The notes under the pieces: generated by a model | Databases searched by the model: none | Seen by the model: the letters and a program-made list of their open reading frames with translations, nothing else | Told to the model about the DNA's origin: nothing | Shown: piece by piece, positions 56,666 to 64,000 of the stretch | Layout: every line of letters starts with the position of its first letter | How positions within the stretch are numbered: position 1 is the first letter of the stretch | Source of the DNA: DATBAT01 sp963824805 | GTDB lineage: Bacteria > Acidobacteriota > Terriglobia > Terriglobales > Acidobacteriaceae | Assembly: GCA_963824805.1 (NCBI GenBank) | Contig: CAWGQZ010000003.1 | Span: 24,367 to 88,366, forward strand | Length of the DNA stretch: 64,000 nt | Reading direction: 5' to 3' | Program-made: the position numbers and the translations under genes

Positions 56666-57658
56666 ATGGATGGCATACGATTGGTTGTGATTCGATTCCG
56701 GCCTCGACTCACGGCAAATTTTGCGGCGGCCCTCCTGTTACTTGCCGTGTTCCCCGCCTGCAATCGATCTTCCAATACCATCGCTATCATTCCGCGCGCT
56801 TGCGGAACTGCGCTCTGGGAGCCGGAGCATGCCGGGGCCACGCACGTCGCCCGCCGCAAAGGTTTCAACGTCTATTGGAATGCCTCTCCTCGCGAAGATG
56901 ACGTGGCAGGACAGATTGATTTTCTTGAGAAGGTTGTCGCCCGTGGCTATGCGGGAATCATCCTCACTCCAGATCAGACTCTGCCATTGCGCTCGCCTGT
57001 CCGCCGCATTGTTTCCCGGGGCGTTCCCATGGTCGTCGTCGGAACCAACCTGGGTGTCGCGCCTTCCGAGAAACTTTCCTACGTTTTGAACGACGATATC
57101 GCCGGCGGCCAGATAGCGGCGCGGCGCATCGGGAAGATTCTGCATGGAAAGGGGGCGATCGCAATTCTTGGAATTAACCCTCAACTGACAGGCATCACCG
57201 CGAGAGATCGGAGTCTTGAGCAAACCCTGAAGCAGGAATATCCCGACATTCGCGTCGCAGTGCGCAAACTCGGCTACTACAGCGTGCCCCAGGAGCAGCA
57301 GGTTGCTGAGGACATTCTTACTCGAGGGGAGGCGATCGATGCCATTGTGGCACTTTCTCACATCTCGACGCGTGGTGCTTTTTACGCCCTGGTCGAGTTC
57401 GACAAGGCGCGATCCATCAAACTGGTGGGTTTTGATCAGGATTTGATGCCGCCCATCCGAACCGGTGGGATTGATTCCGTGGTCATGGAACGGACATACG
57501 ACATAGGGCATATCGCGATGGAAATCATGGACGGACTCGTCCACGGGCGAACGGTTCAAGGGATCAACGTCGTCCCGCCCATACTCATGACGCGAGAGAA
57601 CATCGATTCGCCCGAGATCCGCGCGCAATTGATGGCGGATTGGTGGGCGGCGCGATGA
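56666..57658 (+). CDS. Periplasmic sugar-binding (LacI/RbsB-type) protein of a sensor triad
   Basis: Protein of 330 residues from ATG 56666 (the frame is open to GTG 56624). A signal sequence ends in a lipobox-like FPAC (C32), so it may be lipid-anchored. The rest is a type I periplasmic binding protein: TIAIIPRACGTALWEPEHAGA, GYAGIILTPDQTLPL, RGVPMVVVGTN, DDIAGGQIAARRIG and KLVGFDQDLMPPIRTGGIDSVV, as in ribose/xylose-binding proteins. There is no ABC transporter beside it; its stop overlaps the histidine kinase ATG. Best read as a sugar sensor that reports to the kinase, like XylFII with LytS in Clostridium beijerinckii. Confidence 0.85.
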   Translation: MDGIRLVVIRFRPRLTANFAAALLLLAVFPACNRSSNTIAIIPRACGTALWEPEHAGATHVARRKGFNVYWNASPREDDVAGQIDFLEKVVARGYAGIILTPDQTLPLRSPVRRIVSRGVPMVVVGTNLGVAPSEKLSYVLNDDIAGGQIAARRIGKILHGKGAIAILGINPQLTGITARDRSLEQTLKQEYPDIRVAVRKLGYYSVPQEQQVAEDILTRGEAIDAIVALSHISTRGAFYALVEFDKARSIKLVGFDQDLMPPIRTGGIDSVVMERTYDIGHIAMEIMDGLVHGRTVQGINVVPPILMTRENIDSPEIRAQLMADWWAAR

Positions 57659-59880
57659 TTCGCCTGGCTCGCTGGAAGACGGTGCTGGTAATAGGGCTGG
57701 CCGTTTCTCTAACTCTTGTCGCAGCTTGGATCGTGCGATGGCGCCCCCCATCAGCTTCGAGCCCATCGCTCTATCACGATTCATTCCGGCTTGAAAAGCA
57801 GGATGACTGGCGGCCTTTCGGTGGGGCTTGGGAGATCGTGGATGGAGCCATGCGGAACAACTCCGACGAACGTGGCGCGAAGCTGATGAATGGGAACGTC
57901 AATTTACGCGACTATGTGATCGAAGCGGATGTACAGCTTCTGGGGCAATACGGAGATGCAGGCCTCATCATTCGCGCCAGCCATGAAGAAGAAGGCGTGG
58001 ACGCTTACGATGGCTACTATGCAGGTTTGCGCGATCTGGACAACACTCTCATCCTGGGCCGTGCCGGTTATGGCTGGATCGAGTATCAGGCTCGACGGGT
58101 CACTCCCCGGGTTTTCGCGCAACAGTGGTACCACCTCAAGGTGCTGGCTTACGAATGCAATATCGTTGCCACCGCGACCTCGCCATCTGGTCAAGTGACT
58201 CTGGATGCTATCCAGCAGCCGGACTGCATCCGATCCGGGCGCTTCGGCCTGAAGTCTTATCAAACTGGCGGGCTCTGGCGAAATGTGCAGGTCCGCGAAG
58301 CCAGCCGGCAAGACCTGCTAAGCATGGTTGGAAACACGACGATCCCGCTCGCGGATCCCGACCTGGTGGTTGGACCGACAGGAAAACCGCGGACAGATTG
58401 GGATCCATCGCGTTCCGCTACGGATGCCACGGACCAGTACCTGGAGCCTCTGTATCTCGACATGCGCGAACACCACGTCGATCCCGAAGGCCAGCCCATC
58501 GCCAATCTGCGCGCCCAGGCCCCCGATGTTTCGTCGCACGTTACGGTGCACGGCGTGGTTACGCTCACTTTTCCAACGCTGTTCGTCCAGGATTCAAGCG
58601 GGGGGCTTGCCATCCAGAATTTCCAAGCCAAAACTCCGCCGCAGATTGGCGATCAGGTCGAAGCCAAAGGTGACGTTGAACTAGGTGACTTCAGTTCTGT
58701 TATGAAAAATGCGGATGTGCACATCCTCTGGTCGCACGCGCCGATTCATTCCATGGGCGTCACTGCATCGCAGGCTGCCACAGGTTCCTTCGATGCCCAG
58801 TACATCGAAATTGAAGGCCATCTTGAAAATAAGGAAGAAGGTCCCAATCACACCATGGTTTTGGATCTGGCCGAAGACCATCAATCATTTAGAGCAATCG
58901 CAAGTGGGACCAGCGGAACGGCCAGTTTTCTACGGCTCAAAAACAAAAGCCGCCTTCGCTTGCGAGGAATTTGCGTGGTTGATTCGGCCTACACCCGTGA
59001 CCTGACACCGTTCGCGATTCTTCTGCCCTCGCTCAATGCAGTCGAAGTGCTGGAGGGGCCTCCCTGGTGGAGCACTGAGCATATTGTCATAACCATCATC
59101 GCACTGCTCCTGTTGGTGCTCGCGGCACAAACCCTCCACAGCTACATCGAAAGATGGAGGCTGATGGCGGTGTTGGACGAGCGCCAACGGTTGGCGCACG
59201 AGATGCACGACACGCTTGCGCAGAGCTTTGCCGGAATAGGTTTCCAATTGCAAGCGATTCGCGACGAGATCGACGACCGGACTGCCATCGACCGGGAGCT
59301 TGATCTGGCGTCTAGTTTAGTCCGCCGCAGTCATGAAGAAGCCAAGCGCAGCATCGCAGCGCTTCGGCCCGAACTTTTGGAATCCGTCGGTTTGCTGCAA
59401 GCCCTGGAGCAGGGAGCAAAGAATATGGTTGCGGGCGGATCAATTCGAGTGACAGCGTTCTCTTCCGGCGAGGTGCACAGCATACCGGTGCGAATCTCCG
59501 ATACACTGTTCCGCATCGGCCAGGAGGCTCTCGCCAACGCAGTTCGCCATGCCAACCCGACCACCCTACTTATATCGCTGATTTACGGCGAGGCGGCGCT
59601 GCAACTGCTCGTAGAAGACAATGGCAAAGGTTTTGTTGTAGATGCGGATTCATCCGGATTCGGCATTCGTGGAATGAGGAAGCGCGCCGACACCATTTCG
59701 GGCGAACTACAGATTCGAAGTGCGCCGGATCAAGGCACGGCAGTACGTGTCATTGCGCCAATGCCGGGTAGGCTCATCCGCATTTTTTGGCCAACTTATT
59801 TCTGGGGATTGTTCTGGGAGCGTCGATTCAATGGACAAGCGACAACCAAAAGCGCCCATTCGCCTGCTTATCGTCGATGA
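57655..59880 (+). CDS. Membrane sensor histidine kinase (HisKA_3 type) with extracytoplasmic glycan-binding-like domains
   Basis: Protein of 741 residues from ATG 57655 (overlapping the previous stop as ATGA). Membrane helix at about 9-25; an extracytoplasmic region of about 440 residues with a concanavalin/DUF1080-like beta-sandwich (DWRPFGGAWEIVDGAMRN, GDAGLIIRAS) and OB-like segments (VHGVVTLTFPTLFVQD, QYIEIEGHLE); a second helix at about 480-495; then HisKA_3 with phosphoacceptor H518 in ERQRLAHEMHDTLAQ and an HATPase domain (FRIGQEALANAVRHA, DNGKGF, GFGIRGM). The last residues overlap the regulator gene by 50 bases. It should phosphorylate that regulator on sugar-protein binding. Confidence 0.87.
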   Translation: MIRLARWKTVLVIGLAVSLTLVAAWIVRWRPPSASSPSLYHDSFRLEKQDDWRPFGGAWEIVDGAMRNNSDERGAKLMNGNVNLRDYVIEADVQLLGQYGDAGLIIRASHEEEGVDAYDGYYAGLRDLDNTLILGRAGYGWIEYQARRVTPRVFAQQWYHLKVLAYECNIVATATSPSGQVTLDAIQQPDCIRSGRFGLKSYQTGGLWRNVQVREASRQDLLSMVGNTTIPLADPDLVVGPTGKPRTDWDPSRSATDATDQYLEPLYLDMREHHVDPEGQPIANLRAQAPDVSSHVTVHGVVTLTFPTLFVQDSSGGLAIQNFQAKTPPQIGDQVEAKGDVELGDFSSVMKNADVHILWSHAPIHSMGVTASQAATGSFDAQYIEIEGHLENKEEGPNHTMVLDLAEDHQSFRAIASGTSGTASFLRLKNKSRLRLRGICVVDSAYTRDLTPFAILLPSLNAVEVLEGPPWWSTEHIVITIIALLLLVLAAQTLHSYIERWRLMAVLDERQRLAHEMHDTLAQSFAGIGFQLQAIRDEIDDRTAIDRELDLASSLVRRSHEEAKRSIAALRPELLESVGLLQALEQGAKNMVAGGSIRVTAFSSGEVHSIPVRISDTLFRIGQEALANAVRHANPTTLLISLIYGEAALQLLVEDNGKGFVVDADSSGFGIRGMRKRADTISGELQIRSAPDQGTAVRVIAPMPGRLIRIFWPTYFWGLFWERRFNGQATTKSAHSPAYRR

Positions 59881-60475
59881 CCATCCGGTAGTGCGGGCTG
59901 GCCTGAGCAGCATGCTCGGTAAACAGGCTGGTCTGAAACTCGTGGGGTCGGCGGCTAGTGCTGAAGAAGCATTGGCGGTGCTCGAGCACACGCCAACCGA
60001 TGTGGTGTTAATGGATCTGCGGATGCCAAAGATGAGCGGGATCGATGCTCTCCATGCCATCCGCAGGCTTGTGTCCCCACCACGGGTAGTCATTCTTTCC
60101 AGCTTCGAATTCGAGGAGGAGATCTATCGCGCAGTCCAAGCAGGCGCCCGTGGATATATGCTGAAAGAGACATCACGCGACAATATCGTGGCCGCGATTG
60201 TTGCCGTCCATGCGGGCAGGCAATATTTTCCGCCTGCAATTGCCAACCGGCTTGCCGACCGGACTCACCGCTCAACCTTGAGCCCGCGCGAGTTAGAAAT
60301 TTTGGAGTTGTTATCGAGAGGATTTACTAATAAAGAAATCGGAAGAGCTTTCGGCATCAGCCGGTATACAGTGCGAAATCACATCAACAGCATTAATCAG
60401 AAGCTGGATGTTTGCGACCGAACCGAGGCAGCGTCGGTCGCCATAAAGCAGGGGATCATCACGTTGTCGAACTAA
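59831..60475 (+). CDS. NarL/FixJ-type response regulator
   Basis: Protein of 214 residues from ATG 59831. Receiver domain with D17/D18-type acidic pair (LLIVDDHPVVRAG), phosphoacceptor D62 (VVLMDLRMPKMSG), S90/S91 and K112 (YMLKETS). LuxR-type helix-turn-helix from about 150 (LSPRELEILELLSRGFTNKEIG, GISRYTVRNHI). It overlaps the kinase gene, so they are translationally coupled. Probable targets are the inverted repeats at 56537 and 60496; this is inference. Confidence 0.92.
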   Translation: MDKRQPKAPIRLLIVDDHPVVRAGLSSMLGKQAGLKLVGSAASAEEALAVLEHTPTDVVLMDLRMPKMSGIDALHAIRRLVSPPRVVILSSFEFEEEIYRAVQAGARGYMLKETSRDNIVAAIVAVHAGRQYFPPAIANRLADRTHRSTLSPRELEILELLSRGFTNKEIGRAFGISRYTVRNHINSINQKLDVCDRTEAASVAIKQGIITLSN

Positions 60476-60495
60476 GAGCGTTCTTCCACTCGAAG

Positions 60496-60521
60496 CGGTA
60501 TGGGACAAATGTACTATGCGC
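60496..60521. promoter_or_regulatory. Second, half-degenerate copy of the inverted-repeat operator
   Basis: The right arm (60510-60521) is identical to that at 56551-56562. A left arm CGGTATGGGACA (60496-60507) agrees in 7 of 12 positions and the spacer is again two bases. It ends 51 bases before the GH127 ATG at 60573, a natural place for an activator site. Confidence 0.6.
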
Positions 60522-60572
60522 CCCCGTCAAGATTGTCGTAACTTCCCATCAGTCCCGAGAATCAGTGAAACT

Positions 60573-62556
60573 ATGAACAAGACCTCCCGCCGCCAATTTT
60601 TGAAGGTCACGGGCGCCGCTGCCGGTGCCGCTTTTGCCGCAAGAAATCTGCGCGCCTGGCCCGCCACTCAACAGGTTTCATTGGCAGTGGTTCCACCACT
60701 TTCTGTCTTCAACTACTCGCAGGTAGAGTTGCTCGATAGTTTGTTTCGTCAGCAGTTCGACAACAATCACAACCTGTACTTGCACCTGAACGAAGACGCT
60801 TTGTTGAAACCTTTTCGCCATCGCATGGGTATGCCGGCTCCCGGCCCGGACATGGGCGGATGGTATGACGATGCCGACGACTTCAGCACGCCAGATAATT
60901 TCCACGCTTTCATCCCCGGCCACAGCTTTGGACAGTATCTTTCTGGCCTTGCGCGCGCCTATGCGGTAACCGGCCACAAGCCGACCCAGGAAAAAGTCCA
61001 TCGCCTGGTGCGCGGATTTGCGCAGACGGTTGATAAAGAGGGAAAGTTCTATGTCGATTACCGGTTGCCCGCCTACACCTATGACAAAACCAGCTGCGGG
61101 TTGATCGACGCGCACGAATTTGCCGCCGATCCCGATGCACTCGATGTCCATTGGCGCGCAACCGAATCCGCCATGCCACACCTTCCGAGAAAGCGCTAAG
61201 CCGGCCGCACAGCGCGCGCGCCCTCACAAAGAAGTTGCTTATACCTGGGATGAAACCTACACCTTGCCGGAAAATCTGTTTCTGGCTTACCAGCGCAGCG
61301 GCAATTCAAGGTACCGGGACCTCGCGGTCCGGTTCATTGAAGGCGATTATTTTGATCCGCTCGCGGAAGGGCAGAACGTGCTTCCCGGTGAGCATGCTTA
61401 CAGCCACGTCAATGCCTTCAACTCCGCGATGCAGGCCTACTTGGTGCTGGGTGACGAAAAACATCTGCGCGCGGCAAAGAATGGCTTCCGCATGGTGCAG
61501 GAACAGAGTTACGCTACCGGAGGCTGGGGACCTGACGAAGCCTTCGTCGTTCCCGGAACCGGCGGTTTAGACTCGAGTCTCAACACCACTCACGCCAGTT
61601 TTGAAACACCGTGTGGTGTCTATGGCCATTTCAAGATCACGCGCTATCTCCTGCGCGTAACCCGTGACTCGCGATACGGCGATAGCATGGAGCGCATTCT
61701 CTACAACACTATCGCCGGAGCCACGCCGATCCTTGCTGACGGAACCAGCTTCTACTATTCCGACTACAACAACACCGCCAAAAAAGTTCACCACCGCGAC
61801 AAGTGGCCCTGCTGTTCCGGCACGTTTCCTCAACTGACCGCGGACTATGGAATTAGTTCGTACTATCAAAGCCAGGACGGTATTTACATCAATTTGTTCC
61901 TGCCGTCACGAATTTCCTGGTTACAGAACAATACGAAAGTCACGCTCACCCAGAACACCCAGTACCCTAGTGCGAACACCAGCCAAATGGACTTCGCTCT
62001 GGCTCGGCCTGAAACCTTCACCGCCTACGTGCGCATTCCCGCCTGGATAGGCCCGGGAACAAGGGTTTCGGTGAATGGAAAGAAGGTTGATAGCGATGTC
62101 ACACCGGGAAAGTTTCTGGCATTGCAGCGAACCTGGAAAGATGGTGACCGCATAGAGCTGGAATTTGAAATGTCGATGCGTTTGGAAGCCGTGGACGATC
62201 AGAATCCCAACAACGTGGCATTGATGCGTGGGCCCATGGCATTGTTTGCCGTGGACGACATCCCTTCGCACCTGACACGAAAGCACCTGCTTTCAGTGGT
62301 GCGGGTGGCGCAATCGTCGGATGACTATTCCGCAAGAACGGAGGCGGGAGTCCTCACGCTGCGGCCATCCCCGCCGCTGAGGGTCCAGGCCGTTCCGGTG
62401 GGAAACTCCCGCGCGCCCGTTCAGAGCAATGCGGACGGGCTGCGCCGTGGCGGCGGTGTTGACGAGCTTGACATAAACTCGTCCGGTCTTCGTGTTCGCG
62501 CGTCACGCTCTCGTAGACGTGGTCGCCCGTTGCGGGCCGCCGGCACGACGACATAG
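60573..62556 (+). CDS. Second GH127-family (DUF1680) glycosidase, frameshifted, end replaced
   Basis: Tat signal SRRQFLKVTGAAAG, then a GH127-like alpha/alpha-barrel. The frame changes after WRATESAMPHLP near 61190 (stop at 61199) and resumes as PHKEVAYTWDETYTLPENLF, needing one or two single-base corrections up to 61217. The metal/nucleophile residues are visible: Glu (codon 61603) and Cys (61612) in FETPCGVYGH, and the Cys pair (61810, 61813) in WPCCSGTFPQ. This differs from the first GH127 (E-x-C) and suggests another subfamily. Recognisable homology ends at about 62380 (GVLTLRPS), although the frame stays open to 62556. Probably released arabinose residues outside the cytoplasm. Confidence 0.78.
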
Positions 62557-63932
62557 CCGTGATGCTGTCCGAACAGTGTCTGGACGTAGAACAACGGGCT
62601 GGTGGCTGGACAGGGCATCGTAGCCGATCAGATCGATGGTCCACTGGCGCGCGCCGGGGTTGACGTTGACAAAGAGCAGGGGCATAGCACTCCATAATGA
62701 CGACGTCCGAGTTGGCTGCCCAGGCCCGTCAGCCACACGGCGTCGCCCAGGGCCGGCCCGGAGCAGCGGAGTCGGCAGTGAGTTGGGGGGCATCTCCCAG
62801 GGAGCGCGCGTGTCGAAGACGACCCGTCCCAACGAAGACCTTCGGCCCCGTGCAGTCATGGGATGCGTAACGATGGGCGTCGCGCTCCATCTGCTCCGCC
62901 GATTGATAATAATGTTCGTGGACAAGAATCCGGCGTGCGCAGCGTCACCTTCTGCTGCCGGCCGAGCCAGTCCTTTCCGCCGGAGCTTGCCACGAGCTGA
63001 AGCTTCGGGTACTTCGCCTTGATCGCGTCGTCGAACTGCGCGAACCGGCCGTCGTAGCTGCCGGACTTGTCGGACCAGTCCTCGTTCCCAATCTCGACAT
63101 AATGCAGCTGAAACGGCTTCAGGGTGGCCGTTCCTGGCGCGCACCGCTCCCCATGTCGTGTTCGGATCGCCGGTAACGTATTCGATTTCGTCGAGCGCGT
63201 CCTGCACGAAGGGCTGGAGGCCAGGACCCGCGGGGATGTGGCCCGCCCTGGAGCGCGTAGCCCGCGAAGACAGCAAGGACCGGCTCCATCTTCAGGTCCT
63301 CGCACCATGTCAGGAATTCCAGCAGCCCCATGCCGTCGGTGGACCGGTAGCCCCACGGGACTGGTGCCCCGGCCACTCGGTGGGACCGAGGGTCTTCTTC
63401 CAGTCGAACCGCTCCGCGATGGTGTTGCCCTCCAGATAGTTGCCGCCCGGCAACCGGAGGAAAGCGGGCTTCATTTCGCCCATTTTCTCCATCAGCAGGA
63501 TTGCCGGCCGGAAGCCGTTGAGCCGGTTTTTATACGTCGGCGGGAACGGCGGCGCCAGGTTGCCGGCAGGCCGGACCCGTGCCGGGGCGGTCGGCGGCGA
63601 TCACGAAGCGCGCGTCCGCCGTCGGCGCCGCCTGGCCCGTGGTCAGCGTCGCCGTGTACTGCTTCCGTGCCCGGTGACCCGCGCCACCTGGGCGCGGGCG
63701 TAGACGGTGCGGGATACGAGTGCTCTCGATCGAGAGTGTGAGCGGGCCCCCGGGAAAAGCCCGGCGCGGCCCGGGCATAGAACGAGGCCCGGTACTCATC
63801 CCGGGGCCTGACGGGAACGCCCCAGTAGCCCTCGTTGGCGGCTCCCACGCGTTTGCCGGCCGCGCTGATGTCGAGGCGCAGGCTGACGGGCAGGGCGGCG
63901 CTGAGCGACTGAGGCGGTGTCCACGTAATCAT
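62380..63932 (-). pseudogene. GH51 alpha-L-arabinofuranosidase, many frameshifts, incomplete
   Basis: Read from 63932 downward in changing frames: RVGAANEGYWGVPV, KPAFLRLPGGNYLEGNTIAE, YRSTDGMGLLEFLTWCEDLK, FVQDALDEIEYVTGDPNT, LHYVEIGNED with the acid/base Glu of the GNE motif (codon about 63083), SYDGRFAQFDDAIKAKYPK, PLLFVNVNPGARQWTIDLI and VYVKLVNTAATAQPV. This is the full order of a GH51 alpha-L-arabinofuranosidase. At least seven indels interrupt it; the expected GEW nucleophile segment cannot be read. The start is beyond or near the window end. The DNA is far more GC-rich than the rest of the window, so foreign origin or a mis-joined low-quality end is likely. Confidence 0.7.
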
Positions 63933-64000
63933 ACGTTGCTAGCCGTCTGCGCGGAGCAGGTGGGCCGGGGCAGTGCGTATGGGAAATTAGACAATGTGAC

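Overview
The window reads as one chromosomal stretch of an Acidobacteriota bacterium, most likely of the Terriglobia/Koribacter type. This is inferred from the gene families and not from any database search. The pointers are Oar-type TonB-dependent receptors with an N-terminal carboxypeptidase-regulatory-like domain, CRTAC1 (VCBS/ASPIC-UnbV) proteins, long TPR proteins, an SBBP-repeat surface protein, DUF4097 and DUF6677-like proteins, and abundant glycoside hydrolases. No rRNA, tRNA, CRISPR array, transposase or phage gene was seen.

Layout. 1-6.8 kb: the end of a sedolisin-type secreted protease, a HTH-TOBE molybdenum-type regulator with modA, a porin, an orphan nuoB, a Rieske protein, a lipoprotein and a PilZ protein. 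7-10.5 kb: a very long SBBP/DUF11 surface protein. 10.6-22.4 kb: housekeeping and small genes (M24 peptidase, GNAT, YVTN beta-propeller, DUF4097, lpdA, GlsB-like, SRPBCC, purN, tyrS, alkaline-phosphatase superfamily). 22.6-29.5 kb: an efflux operon of three HlyD-type adaptors, one MacB/FtsX-type permease without an ATPase, and a TolC-type channel. 29.5-37.7 kb: a minus-strand operon TPR-TPR-CRTAC1(Tat)-CRTAC1.

37.8-64 kb looks like a polysaccharide utilisation region for arabinose-containing plant glycans. It holds two Oar-type receptors, two GH127 beta-L-arabinofuranosidases, a GH31 enzyme, a GH51 alpha-L-arabinofuranosidase, two paralogous TPR proteins, a third CRTAC1 protein, a TonB-C-domain protein, and a sensing triad of periplasmic sugar-binding protein, membrane histidine kinase and NarL-type response regulator. 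A perfect 12-2-12 inverted repeat lies between the second receptor and the triad. A half-degenerate copy with identical geometry lies just upstream of the second GH127 gene, so a closed sensing circuit is the most interesting candidate system here. Four LacI/cre-like operators (core AAACGYTT) sit 22-70 bases upstream of four minus-strand genes of the same region.

Many genes are broken by single-base indels, often in short homopolymers (near 390, 1098, 2611, 9105, 11870, 18645, 36585, 46378, 47061, 47591, 50724, 54505, 55454, 56089 and 61190-61217). Both sides of each break still read as well-conserved protein, so sequencing or assembly error is the leading explanation, with recent decay as the alternative. 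Genes with one break are listed here as CDS with the break described; genes with several breaks, or broken fragments, are listed as pseudogene. After about 62.38 kb the base composition becomes much more GC-rich, the indel density rises sharply and the GH127 homology stops abruptly, so the last 1.6 kb may be a chimeric join or low-quality contig end.
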